Shown here: positions 30,471 to 40,075 of the stretch, one piece after another
Layout: each line of letters begins with the position of its first letter
Position numbering within the stretch: position 1 is the first letter of the stretch
Origin: Pararge aegeria
Lineage: Eukaryota; Arthropoda; Insecta; Lepidoptera; Nymphalidae
Direction of reading: 5' to 3'
DNA: 64,000 bases
NCBI RefSeq assembly: GCF_905163445.1
Contig: NC_053184.1
Location: 1,240,001-1,304,000 of the forward strand
Made by a program: the position numbers and the translations under genes
Notes under the pieces: model-generated
What the model was told of the DNA's origin: nothing
Database searches by the model: none
The model's input: only the letters and a program-made list of their open reading frames with translations

Positions 30471-30979
30471 TTGTATGTTGGTACGTATTTAATAAACACG
30501 TTTAGTCAACATGCCAGGTGTGATAAATTGTGTGGCAATTACAAAATGCCTACGAGGATTAAAATGAAGCGCCAGCGCTCCCGTGGGGTTTATTACAGTA
30601 ATCTGTAACTATGAAAGGCTTTGTCGTTACTGACAGACAACCTACACCCCCAACGGCTGACCTTTGAATTTTAAAAATAAATAGAGAATTGTTTTTGAGT
30701 AGAACTCAAAAACAATTCTCTATTTAGTTTTACAATGTCTGGTGTCTAAGAAAAGTTTAATACTAACCCGCGATTTAAAAATTTCTATAAAAATCTGTCA
30801 TTTTTCAAGTTATATTCATGTAGCTTATCCTTTATGATATAATTGTTTTATTACTTTGTAATGTACGACCTCCAAAAAAACCTCCCGAAAATTGGGGAAT
30901 AAAATATTTTTTCACTCCTTTCCCTTAAAATTAGCTCTTTTCTGTAATCTTTACTTAATGAAGATAGCAGTTGATATAA
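30471..30979. other. Unassigned stretch with perfect palindrome
   Basis: Apart from the 23-bp palindrome at 30678-30726, nothing is recognised. Confidence 0.45.
30678..30726. repeat. Perfect 23-bp palindrome, 3-nt loop
   Basis: 30678-30700 (TAAATAGAGAATTGTTTTTG...) and 30704-30726 are exact reverse complements around AGA. No TE boundary is recognised next to it. Confidence 0.95.
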
Positions 30980-31175
30980 AATGCATACCCCCTAAGCTGC
31001 ATCATACCAGAACGTTAAATCGCTTAGTGGCACGTTTTTTATCGGTTCGATGGTAGCCAGAAACAGCTAACTAAACAGGACGAAAAACAATCTGCAATTA
31101 TGAGTTACCGATTTGCCCCTGCTGGTGCCGAACCCGGACATAGAATACCACCGTGCTCACAACTACAGCAGGATT
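30980..31175 (-). mobile_element. SINE-B, decayed
   Basis: On plus, GTTAAATCGCTTAGTGGCAC, then ATTTGCCCCTGCTGGTGCCG, AACCCGGACATAG and CGTGCTCACAACTACAGCAGG give the reversed body and head. The tail is missing. Confidence 0.7.
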
Positions 31176-31371
31176 TGTAATGAAAAATAACGGGAAATAA
31201 TTCTTCGCAGACAAAGTTACTGGCATCAACTAGTTTCATAATAAAACGCGGGGTGCGTTGTTTGCCGTCTCACGTCAGCGTCGACACGCGAGACACTTTG
31301 TTTGGGTTCACTTTAACACTTCTAGTTTTACATACCTATAGTCTTACTTGATTTTAGTGTACTAGACTGGC

Positions 31372-31450
31372 TTAGCGGTAATAGGCTAGCAGTTGGGACT
31401 TCGGCCATCTTTAAGACGGACCGAGTACGATGCCCGGCACCAAAGTTTTT
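31372..31450 (+). mobile_element. Degenerate SINE-A-like head
   Basis: AGCGGTAATAGGCTAGCAGT, TGGGACTTCGGCC and GACCGAGTACGATGCCCGGC resemble a SINE-A head and B box with many changes. It could be a separate tRNA-derived family. Confidence 0.45.
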
Positions 31451-31479
31451 TCTGAGTAAGGTATATGCATTTTTAACGT

Positions 31480-31513
31480 CTGATGCTATAACGTTGGGGT
31501 GTTATAAGTTTGA

Positions 31514-31553
<40 letters not shown>

Positions 31554-31638
31554 TGTGTTTGTGTGTGTGTGTGTTTGTGTATGTGTGTGTTTGTGTGTGT
31601 GTGTCAATTTATTTGTAACTATTGAACAATCAACGTCG
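31480..31638 (+). mobile_element. REP-H-like element carrying an expanded GT array
   Basis: GGGGTGTTATAAGTTTGACG as at 28097 is followed by an interrupted GT repeat (about 31516-31605) in place of the element's TGTCTGTCTGTGG stretch. The Cys/Val open frame across it is only the translated microsatellite. Confidence 0.65.
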
Positions 31639-31639
31639 T

Positions 31640-32105
31640 ACCAATTGCCACGCTTGGTGGACAGGGTGGCAATCGGTTTTGGCGTAGGTGTTAAGCCTCA
31701 TCACATAAACCCATTACCGGCCCACTACAGAGCACGGGTCTCCACCTACAATGAGACGGGGTTAAAGCCGTAGTCCACCATGCTGGACCACAGCGGTAGC
31801 CTCCACACACCTTTGTGAACATTATGTAGAACTCCCAGGCATGCAGGTTTCCTTTATATTATCCTCCAACGTTGAAGCAATTGATATTTTAATTACTTAA
31901 AACACACATAACGTAGAAAAGATGGAGGTGAATGCTGGGATTCGAACTCGGCTCGGTGTTTAGCCTCATGTGCCTGTTATTACACCGGCCACCACGCCCT
32001 TCAGACTGGAACATATCATTGCTTTGCAGCAGAAATAAGCAAAGCGGTAGTACTTCCTTGGACGTGCTCTGTCTCAAAAAGCTTTACTAGAACTAAGCCA
32101 CTTTA
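31640..32105 (-). mobile_element. REP-G split by SINE-A
   Basis: REP-G occupies 31640-31700 and resumes at 31956-32105 (GCCTCATGTGCCTGTTATTA, ACCACGCCCTTCAGACTGGA, CAGCAGAAATAAGCAAAGCG on plus). The two pieces join cleanly across a SINE-A. The duplicated 13-mers are GTGTTAAGCCTCA (31688-31700) and GTGTTTAGCCTCA (31956-31968). Confidence 0.8.
31701..31955 (-). mobile_element. SINE-A inserted in REP-G
   Basis: Minus strand: truncated head, B box GAGTTCGAATCCCAGC, TTAAGTAATTAAAATATCAA, GCATGCCTGGGAGTTCT and CCCGTGCTCTGTAGTGGGCC. It is bounded by 13-bp direct repeats with one mismatch, a typical TPRT target duplication. The head lacks its first 40 or so bases. Confidence 0.85.
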
Positions 32106-32129
32106 CTACTACTTACATTAGCTGACATT

Positions 32130-32235
32130 AAATGACTCGAAGAGAGCCGCTGAATGCAAGACCTTGGTATTTAGAACTCCCTACAAAAGATATATAAGTC
32201 CAGCAGTAGCCGTCCACTGTTTGACATCACGATGT
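32130..32235 (+). mobile_element. RTE-like type 1, 3' fragment
   Basis: GAGAGCCGCTGAATGCAAGA, CCTTGGTATTTAGAACTCCC and AAGTCCAGCAGTAG match the last 100 bases of 6160-6540. The TGA tail is not clean. Confidence 0.55.
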
Positions 32236-32254
32236 CGAAGATATATAAATGTTT

Positions 32255-33115
32255 CTCTCTCTCTAAGTCGGTTTCCTCATTGCTGAGGGTCGTGACTCCT
32301 TCCACTTACAACCTTTCGGACGATTTTGTGCCATTTGAGCTGGCTTTTAGCAACGTGTAAAGCAATATGCACTTTGGTGTTGAGAGCAGTGCGGATTTGA
32401 TTCGACCAACGAATCGGGCTACGTCTACTACTTTCCTTCCATTTTGCCAGTGTCCACTATATTTTCAAGATAGTCTCCATCTCACACACTCATATTTAAT
32501 TTTTTAAGTGCAATTAATTATGTTTAAAAAAAAATCTTATAGATGTATTTGTATAAATGTTAAAAAAGAAAAAAAAATAGATTTTATCAATGCTTTCAAT
32601 TGAATTTAATTCAAAAGGTTTTTAGGTTTCTATTTTTATTCATCTCACTAGATGTTATTTAAGTGTATGGTTCTCGCTCCAGAGATGGGCGACAACAACT
32701 GCGACTCAGTCTTGCACTATAGCAGTATTATCGAATTTGGGTTTCATGATACGCCTTATTTTGTACTCTTTTTAATTTACTGTGTAACTGTTAATTGAAA
32801 TAAACTTATTATTATCTCTTCTGGCAATGTGACCGAAGTACTCGAGAATCCTCTGAAGACAGGTGGTTGATAGCCTTCATGTAATTTTAAGCTGTCTCAA
32901 TATCTATGCTTGGTCCTGTGTGCCGTCCACGGGATTCGCAGCATTCTCCTCCAGCACCACATCTCAAAAGCGTCTATACGTTGTCTATCACCTGCTTTAA
33001 TGGTCTATGTTTCAGCTGCATACGTAAATATAGAAAAAAACAAGTGCGCGAACAAGACGCACTTTCGCTTTGATTGAGATATTCCTGTCTTTCCAAGTCC
33101 TATGTTTCAAGAGTG
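32255..33115 (-). mobile_element. RTE-like LINE type 4, ORF2 3' part, interrupted pseudogene
   Basis: On the minus strand the sequence begins ISIKAKVRLVRALVF, continues YAAETWTIKA-like and MWCWRRMLRIPWTAHRT-like after small frame changes, then YFGHIARRD. After an insertion it resumes with RRSPIRWSNQIRTALN, HVAKSQLKWHKIVRKV and a terminal SHDPQQ stop (stop codon at 32277-32279), followed by GAGAGAGA. These are the thumb and C-terminal landmarks of RTE-type ORF2 proteins. Several frameshifts and stops make it dead. Confidence 0.8.
32476..32816 (+). mobile_element. Insertion inside the RTE pseudogene, LINE-like 3' tail
   Basis: Foreign sequence separates the two RTE blocks. Its right end AACTGTTAATTGAAATAAAC followed by TTATTATTATCT looks like a plus-strand retroelement terminus with a short tandem tail. 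The body is unassigned, and the left boundary is approximate. Confidence 0.5.
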
Positions 33116-33846
33116 TCTAATAAAAGTTTTTGAGTTGGAAGTAAACACTTTTACAGCTTTATAAACTAACTCGGTCTCTTACGTACTCATGTCTGTCTAT
33201 GAAAGTACTTCAAAGCGTATAGGAAGTGAGGTACGCTATTTAATACCTGGTTACATGCAACCTTGAACTTGTTTAGCCGTCACCCTCGCAGACTGCAGCC
33301 GTCTCAAGTGCTGGGGGGATAGTGGATGTAGATATGAAAATTCAAATATGGTGGATGATGTGTTTTTAATAAAGCATCATGTCGGTATTTAAGGATGCTT
33401 CAAAAACCATTTTGGTTATATGAAAGTTTGATAATTACCTTTATTTAAAAAAAAAAAACATTTGGTAGGTACCTGCATAGATAAGCCATGTAGTTCATTA
33501 AGCTGTTTTTCAAATAAAATTTGTATTGAACTTCTAGAATTTATCTCGTACATACAACTAAAGTCCCTTTCATAAAATTTATATTTGCCTTATTTCTTCT
33601 TAAATTTGTATTAAGAAAATGTAAAATTAACTAAACTAAATATTAAATGAACGAAATTCGCGTTACTAGTCCGATGTTAACATATTGGTGTTGCCCACCA
33701 CACGTGTCTGGGAGAGTTATTTAAACAAATAAATTAATAAATATTGTATTGGTAAAAACCACTTCGCCATCTAGTTCCAAAGTAAGCGTAACTTGTGTTA
33801 TGGACACTAAGATAATTGATGAATATTTAGTTTTTTTTTATAGCAT
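33116..33846. other. Unassigned stretch
   Basis: No further RTE coding recognisable. AT-rich. Confidence 0.45.
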
Positions 33847-34113
33847 TACATGTTAGCCCTTGACTGCAATCTCACCTGGTGGTAAGTGATGATGCAGTCC
33901 AAGATTGTAGCGGGCTAACCTGTTAGGGAGTATGGTAGTCATACCCCTAATCGGTTTCTACGCGACATCGCACCGGAACACTAAATCGCTTAGCGACCCG
34001 ATTTTGTCGGTAGGTTGGTAATAGCAAATTCAGTAATTATAAATTCCCAAGTTGCCCCTACCAGGAATCGAACCCGGGACCTACTACTTAAATTAACAGC
34101 GCTAGGGAGGTCG
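33847..34113 (-). mobile_element. SINE-B, nearly complete
   Basis: Clean minus-strand copy: tail CTTGACTGCAATCTCACCTG on plus, GCGGGCTAACCTGTTAGGGA, GGAACACTAAATCGCTTAGC, AGTTGCCCCTACCAGGAATC and GAACCCGGGACC. The first 20 or so bases of the head are shortened. Confidence 0.9.
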
Positions 34114-34124
34114 TCTTAATATTT

Positions 34125-34275
34125 TATGAATAATAATACATAAATACTTATAATATACACATTATAATATACAGTTCATCACACAACCATTTTTCAGTTA
34201 TGGGAATCGACTCCATAGCCTTGGACTCAGAAAGAAGGGACACTGCCCACTGCGCCATCGGTTATAATAGGTTAG
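34125..34275 (-). mobile_element. SINE-C, minus strand
   Basis: Minus strand: CCGATGGCGCAGTGGGCAGT, CCTTCTTTCTGAGTCCAAGG, a B box GAGTCGATTCCC and a body with TGGTTGTGTGATGAAC. The tail shows the TATTCATAAAATATT motif expected for this family. Confidence 0.8.
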
Positions 34276-34492
34276 AATCATATAAATAAAATAGAGTGCA
34301 TATTTTTAGAAGTTATTTATTTACTTTGAACCTCGATATTTATGTTAGTTAGCCAACTAGGTAAGCATTAAATACTTTACTTTCGATTGATTTAACTCAT
34401 AACATGTAAAATAATTGTTTATATTTATTTTTCTTTTCTTTTATGTTTTAGGAGGGGAAGAAAACAAGTTTTGATTTACTCACATTATTATT

Positions 34493-34700
34493 ATGAAAAT
34501 ATTGCTATAGTCCGCGAAAAGATGTTTCGTAGCGTAAACGTGCGTAGAGGGTACATTGCCGCAGATCTGATTGGTGTGAAGTATGAGGATTGAAGAAATT
34601 ATAAATTACACCATACAGATTCTCCTCCTTTTCGCGGACTATAGCAAATTAAGCTTAATTTTCATAATATATCATGGATTTCCGCAAAGTAACGCTTGCT
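34493..34700 (+). mobile_element. MITE-1 with internal deletion
   Basis: Left end TATGAAAATATTGCTATAGT, then CCGCGAAAAG joined directly to TTTCGTAGCGTAAACGTGCG, so the hairpin part is deleted. The right end GATTCTCCTCCTTTTCGCGG to TTTCCGCAAAGTAACG is the best preserved terminus in the window. Confidence 0.8.
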
Positions 34701-35369
34701 TCTATACAATGCTCACATTATATCAGTTGTGAACTCCCATTTTGCTTTAATGTTACTATTACATTTAACGATACATGAAGCTCTTAATACAGTGGGCCTT
34801 CATAATAAAACATAACATAATGTTCGTGCAGACAGCGCGTAGTAACAGCATCCAGCCAGTGTGTATGCAGCGTGCGTGGTGTTTTCAAATTATTTTCATA
34901 TGAAACTGAATCCTTTTGGATTTGCACGTCGGTAGGCGGATACTTGTACAGTTAGAAAAGCGTCTGGCTCGAGCGCGCGGGGGGCGTTGAGTGGAGCTCG
35001 GCGCGTTCGCACCGCGTTACATACTCGCCTGCTTAGCTTGCCGCTTTATTTACATATTTTTTTTAAATGTTTCATTCCAAATTCAAAAATGTTTTGCAAG
35101 TGAAACTTCTTTAGAATCGTTGTGATTTCAAACTCGATAAAACGAAATAATAAATCCATAGAGACACAAACACATAAATGTATAGGACAGAGTGAGATAG
35201 AAAGCATTATACATTCTTTTACCTATTCTAGTTACCATGGAAACTAAATAATAAACCTTACATTTATCCTAATAGTCCTGATACTCTACGTCTACCTCAA
35301 TCTCTGGTAGGCTACTTTTCTTTACACTTCTGCCGTGTGTGAATAAATTGCACAGGATTTTTCATGTAG
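34701..35369. other. Unassigned stretch with GC/CG-rich island
   Basis: 34840-35045 is strikingly GC-rich for this locus (GCTCGAGCGCGCGGGGGGCG; GGCGCGTTCGCACCGCG). No repeat match and no long open frame. It is a candidate promoter or 5' untranslated exon. Confidence 0.4.
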
Positions 35370-35570
35370 ATCTTATTACAGGCATTTATGAAGCGTTTAT
35401 ACATTTAACATTAACACTTATGTTAGGTGATGGTGATAACTGCATTCGTTTACTTAAAACTAAAGCTAGGAGGGTTCCAAACGCGCCCTGGCCAAAGGAG
35501 AACCCACTACAAACTTAGCCAGATTTTTTTTGCTAACACCATCCCACAGTCGAGTTAATGTTTAGCTATG
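35370..35570 (-). mobile_element. LINE-T fragment
   Basis: On plus: AAACTAAAGCTAGGAGGGTT, CCAAACGCGCCCTGGCCAAA and ACTTAGCCAGATTTTTTTTG, preceded by ACAGGCATTTATGAAGCGTT. These are the LINE-T blocks in reverse. The tail is not seen. Confidence 0.75.
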
Positions 35571-35689
35571 AAGTTAGGACAATTCATACCCAAATATAAT
35601 AATAGGATTTTTCTATAAACTTACGTTTTATATAAACTTTGAGCTTATTGAGAGACATCTTAAAGTCGACTCAAAGTCCTTGCCTTATT

Positions 35690-36135
35690 GCTCTTGACTG
35701 CAATATCAGCTGGTCAAGGGATGCAGTCTAAGATGGTAACGGGCTTACCTGTTAGAGGTATGTTAGTTATATTACCCCATACCCTACGTTAGCGGCACGT
35801 CTTTGTCACGTGGTAACTAGCTACGACCGAATCCTCCAGCCAGACAAAATACGGGTGTTTAAGGAACTATTTGAATTACTATAAACACTGTATATATTAT
35901 GTCTGAAGTGTGGTGACGGAAGATTAGAATACACTAGTCACCACGAGTCTTCCCGTGAATTCATACGAGACGACTAAAGGAATATAACAAAGACCGGCGG
36001 CAGCGTCGACTGTGGTACTACCTCCATCTACTGCAATCACCCATCTGCCCAGCGTGGTTTCAAAAATTATAAATTTCCAAATTGCAATGCTTTCGTCGAT
36101 CGAAACTCCTATCTAAGACCTCGTTCTTCATCCGT
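35690..36135 (-). mobile_element. SINE-B split by REP-N
   Basis: 35690-35852 (TGACTGCAATATCAGCTGGT to CAGCCAGACA) and 36056-36135 (AAAAATTATAAATTTCCAAA to CCTCGTTCTTCA) are consecutive parts of a minus-strand SINE-B, separated by 200 foreign bases. Confidence 0.75.
35853..36055 (+). mobile_element. REP-N inserted in SINE-B
   Basis: CCACGAGTCTTCCCGTGAAT, CGGCGGCAGCGTCGACTGTG and CTACTGCAATCACCCATCTG then CCCAGCGTGG share their order with 62735-62865. This is a repeat I recall as common in Lepidoptera. Confidence 0.6.
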
Positions 36136-36894
36136 GTTTGGAAACAGGTATTTGTAAAAATCTCGTGGAAATGGCGCGTTTATACAAATGTACAAATTCT
36201 CTGGAAATACGAGAATTCTCTTTGTTTGTTCTCTTTGTTTTCCGTGGATAAAAGGTAGTCTATGTTACTTTACCCTTTCTACTCTATACAAAAAAGGGTG
36301 TGCGTGTAACCTTTATGCGCGATTGAAGTTAAACTTTTATTATTATTTATTGATAAAAAAATAAAATGTTCCTTAGACTCCGCCATTTCATTTATTATTC
36401 AATATTTCATATTATATTCTATTTAAAGTTCATTAATATCGCTTTCACATTTTATAAATATTTTCATTTGTTAAATAGAATATTTGAGAGCAGAAAATTA
36501 AGGTTAGATCAGCAAATGAATATAACCTTGTCATTGAATATTATAGAATGTCGCAATCGTCAGAAAATTTTTTAATAATTTATTTATTACAAAAGTAACA
36601 AATAAACAAGTATATTTAGAGATTTTCAAAAAACTTTGCAAGTTAATATTTTTTTTAAACTGTTCAATTTTTATTCACTCTGTTGTTCACAATTGATCCG
36701 TTTGAAAATATTGGAAATAAATAATCCTAATTGATAATGATATTGGCCCCTAGCTGGCGCATAAGTCAAGAAGCGTGAAGTAAATGACATAGACCAATCC
36801 AAATTATTATTTTTGAATAGCGGAAACTACACAGACGTCTGACGTAAGCGTTACTTCCGTCAGAAAAAATCTGAGTTACTCCATAGTCGCGCTT
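36136..36894. other. Unassigned AT-rich stretch
   Basis: The 69-codon frame at 36366-36575 is Phe/Ile/Asn rich and looks like translated AT-rich DNA. Confidence 0.4.
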
Positions 36895-36960
36895 AAAGAA
36901 GTTTTACTACAACAAAAAGGAAACACTTTCGCATTTATGATATTAGTAAGGATTAAGCGT
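36895..36960 (-). mobile_element. REP-H 5' edge
   Basis: The reverse strand reads CCTTACTAATATCATAAATG then CGAAAGTGTTTCC, the usual REP-H start. Confidence 0.55.
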
Positions 36961-37339
36961 CTATTTCCACTGCACTGGCACGTCGGAACGGTCCGCAGTG
37001 ACGCGTCTCGTCACTCAGCGGCACTCAATAATGCACGCGCGGTGCGGCCTACGACCCGCTTCCGTGCGACAAAAATGCAACACCCAACTACCAGGATTGC
37101 AGCTGTTTTTTTCGCGTACCGATGTGAAAATCATTTTCCACAACCATTTCAATGCATTTATTTATGGATGTTGGCGCAAAAAATTTAGAATTCGATTCTA
37201 ACGGTCTGTCTTTTTGTTTTAAATGCGCAAAAAAGTGATTTTTGTTGTTAGTTAATTTTGGATATTTTTTTTACAATATAAACTCACTTTTCGCTTCGAT
37301 CACACTGGATGATAAGAGTTGACGCAACTAGTGGATTGT
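36961..37339. other. Unassigned stretch with CG-rich segment
   Basis: 36960-37090 is CG-rich (GCACGCGCGGTGCGGCCTAC). Two overlapping frames (36937-37188, 36998-37201) span it without a motif. Confidence 0.4.
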
Positions 37340-37862
37340 TAAGCATAGTTGTGTAGGAAATTCCAATTGCTTACTTATATAATTTACTTACGTACATTAT
37401 TTACGTACACGCTTTATTTAATTACATTATTTATTTACGTATATTATATACTCACAATATTAACTAACATACATTATTTACTCACGTATATTATTACGTA
37501 TTTACTTACATGCCTTACTTTACGCATATAATTATGATTTACTTATGTACATAAAATACTCACATTTTTCTCGTAATTTTATTATATACTCACCTAAATT
37601 ATTTCCATTACATACTTACATACACTTTTCACTTACGTATAATATTAAATTATGCACATTATTCACTAACGTATATTATTACGTATTTAGATACGCTCTT
37701 TATTTACGTATATTATTTACTAACGTTAACGTTACGTTATTACGTATTTACTTTCTTGCCTTAATTACGTACATTCATTACTTTATTATATTTTATATAT
37801 TATTTACTTACATAAATTATATTATACTTACATTATTTATTACGTATATTATTTACTATTGC
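37340..37862. repeat. Degenerate tandem array, TTACGTATATTATTTACT-like unit
   Basis: About 500 bp of irregular repetition of TTACGTA(C/T)ATTATTTACT-like words, with unit spacing that drifts roughly between 15 and 30 bases. The 111-codon Tyr/Ile/Leu frame (37545-37880) and the 60-codon frame before it are translations of this array, not genes. Confidence 0.75.
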
Positions 37863-38384
37863 AATTATTGCATCCAGTAGTTTCAAATCTCTCCTATAAT
37901 ATAATAGAATCCTTTGATCTGTTAACCGCTCTATTAACCGTACGAAGTAAAAAAGTGAGGGGTGAATATGGTTGTCTGGTCGTTTGTTTGATTCTTTGTT
38001 TACTTTCGCTACCTAGATTTGGCTTAACTACTGCACTGATGTTAATTAAATTTGGCAGATAGTTAGCTTAAATCCTGAAGTTAGACATGACATACTTTTA
38101 ATCCCCTACATTCCTACTTGGTTTAGTAAAATACGCTTCGTTACCTATGCAAGGATTTACAGCTAAATCGATATTGACAGCAATTACTAATATTTTTTAA
38201 AAGCAAAAATGAACTTGCAGTTTACTAGGCTACATAAAATTGCTAATTCATTCAAGGGTAATTGTATATTATTTTTTAACAAATTACCAAATGAAGTCTT
38301 TAAGACGTCAATAACTTTTAAGTTTATATAGAACGTAAACTGCAGTACAGTACAGAAAAATATATAATATGTTAAACATTACAT
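37863..38384. other. Unassigned stretch
   Basis: A weak REP-H-like phrase is possible at 37985-38060 (TTGTTTGATTCTTTGTTTAC, ACTACTGCACTGATG). Otherwise nothing. Confidence 0.4.
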
Positions 38385-38665
38385 AAACGATAAAAAGCTT
38401 GGGTGTCAATTGCTCTAACATCATACCTTAATATTAATTTACTGTGAGATGGTGATAACAACAAGAAAATTACCCGGCTAATTTTTTTGTGGGCTCTTCT
38501 TAGACCAGGGCGCGTTTGGTAGCTCGAAGCTTTCTGTAGGTTTAAGTTGGCGAACAAAGTTATCACCATTCCCTTACAATTATGTAAACATATACGAGTA
38601 TGTATGAACGCTTCGTAAGTGCCTGTGATAGGCCTATATGAATAAAGAAATTTCGAATTTGTATT
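38385..38665 (+). mobile_element. LINE-T 3' end
   Basis: ACGATAAAAAGCTTGGGTGT, CTGTGAGATGGTGATAACAA, GACCAGGGCGCGTTTGGTAG, GATAGGCCTATATGAATAAA and GAAATTTCGAATTTGTATTT: the complete 3' module with an AATAAA signal and a GAATTT-type tail. It aligns along its length with 42345-42622. Confidence 0.85.
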
Positions 38666-38737
38666 TGGCAGAGAGATAACTTAATTTCTGGAGAACTTTT
38701 TTATTCCTGGAAAACGAACGATTCCTGTGGCATTATA

Positions 38738-38945
38738 ACCAACTACAGATCACGAGTCTCCTATCAGAATGAAAAGAGATTGGGCCACGGTCCACCACGC
38801 TGGCCAAGTACGGATTGATAGACTTATACACAGCTTTGAGAACGTAACAGATAACTCTCAAAAATGAACCCGCAAAAGTTAAGAGGTAGGTACGTGCCGG
38901 GAATCGAATTCAGTCCCCCCGAAACGCCGAAACTCTGATCACCTC
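38738..38945 (-). mobile_element. SINE-A, minus strand
   Basis: On plus, CAACTACAGATCACGAGTCT, GGGCCACGGTCCACCACGCT, CTTTGAGAACG and GAATCGAATTCAGTCCCCCC then CTGATCACCTC. Internal deletion removes the ATATCACTT part. Confidence 0.8.
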
Positions 38946-38979
38946 TTTTCTCTCTCACAACTTTTGTTCCGCCACAAGT

Positions 38980-39200
38980 TAACTTTAACTGCAATTTGGT
39001 CTGAGATAGCAGCGGGCTAATCTGTCAGAAAGTATGATAGTTATGTTAAACACCTCACCGGAAACGCTAAATCGCTTAGCGGCACGTCTTTGTCGGTAAG
39101 GTTGTAACTAGTCAAATTCCCAAATGGCCCCTACCGGGGATAGAACCCGGGACCTCCCACTTAAAACCACAGCGCTCACTACGTCGTGCGGAGGTCGTCA
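38980..39200 (-). mobile_element. SINE-B, minus strand
   Basis: On plus, AACTTTAACTGCAATTTGGT, GCGGGCTAATCTGTCAG, GCTAAATCGCTTAGCGGCAC, AATGGCCCCTACCGGGGATA and ACAGCGCTCACTACGTCGTG. A small deletion removes the AATTATAAATT part. Confidence 0.85.
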
Positions 39201-39376
39201 AAAGTTTACTATAATAGTACTGCTTTAAGTGGAGTCAGTTAGCCCCCCTTGTTTCTCTCATGGGGAATTACGAAAAAGAAGGAGGTTATTACAGATTCTT
39301 AGCGACATAAACCCCACTCTTGGCCCACTATAGTAGAAAGTACGTTGTTCGATCACCGAATCAAAATTGCAATAGC

Positions 39377-39414
39377 AGGCATTGATGTAAGGTACCTACC
39401 TTACATCAATGCCT
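39377..39414. repeat. Perfect 16-bp palindrome, 6-nt loop
   Basis: AGGCATTGATGTAAGG at 39377-39392 and its exact reverse complement at 39399-39414 flank TACCTA. The surrounding DNA is unassigned. Confidence 0.95.
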
Positions 39415-39884
39415 TAAATCAGAGCCCCAAGTCTGCTATTCGCCTCGCGAAGCCAGACTGCTATGACTAACGATATTCATTTTGACTAAAACATGACGTT
39501 TCGAGCCATTGTATTGGTGTAAAACAATGGCTATTTATGCCGTTCCTGACATCATTTCATCGTAATCTTTGACACGGATGCTCACGCCGCGCTCTGTGAA
39601 TGCCTAAGTAATTTTTACCCGATTACCGCGGCGAGGGAAATAATGTATTAATCTGTTTGTTTTCCTCTCATTTCATTTTAATCGATGAATGCACTTCAAT
39701 TTTAAACTAAGTAAACTGTTCTGGAAGCTCTTAATAGGTTTAAATGGACACAAGCGGAGAAACTAAAAATAATTTTAGTAATTATTTTCTTATTATTGTA
39801 TACCACAAAAAAAAAAATATAAATACAAAAGAGCAAAATAGATAGTGGACACAATTTATTTATTTTTGTACATAATCCCTACTA
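39415..39884. other. Unassigned stretch
   Basis: No repeat or gene recognised. Confidence 0.45.
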
Positions 39885-39965
39885 ATATTATAAATGTCAA
39901 TGTAAGTTTGTTTGTTACGCACTGTGCCACTCATTGTGGAAGGATTTATGTGATGATGACAATGA
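39885..39965 (+). mobile_element. REP-H edge fused to SINE-A tail
   Basis: CTACTAATATTATAAATGTC and AATGTAAGTTTGTTTGTTAC, then CATTGTGGAAGGATTTATGT and GATGATGAC. Two element ends abut with no spacer. Confidence 0.55.
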
Positions 39966-40017
39966 TGACCTTTTAAAGCAACCAAATGTATATACTCACA
40001 GGTAGGCCCATGTAGTA

Positions 40018-40075
40018 GTTACTTACTTGGTGAGATTGCAGTAGAGGGATAACTTGTATAGTGAAATAAAAAATA
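40018..40075 (+). mobile_element. SINE-B 3' tail
   Basis: TACTTGGTGAGATTGCAGTA, GAGGGATAACTTGTATAGTG then AAATAAAAAATAAC matches the SINE-B end. Confidence 0.55.

Noticed and set aside
30678..30726. MicroRNA precursor
   Set aside because: The arms are perfectly complementary with a 3-nt loop, unlike the 60-100 nt imperfect hairpins of animal pre-miRNAs. Small-RNA data would be needed.
31515..31610. CRISPR-like or regularly spaced array
   Set aside because: It is a simple interrupted dinucleotide repeat in a eukaryotic window with no spacers.
31510..31773. Cys/Val-rich frame resembling a cysteine-rich peptide
   Set aside because: Produced by a GT microsatellite and then a SINE-A. The same artefact occurs at 59507-59779.
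37545..37880. 111-codon Tyr/Ile/Leu-rich frame
   Set aside because: It is the translation of the degenerate TTACGTA/ATTATT array.
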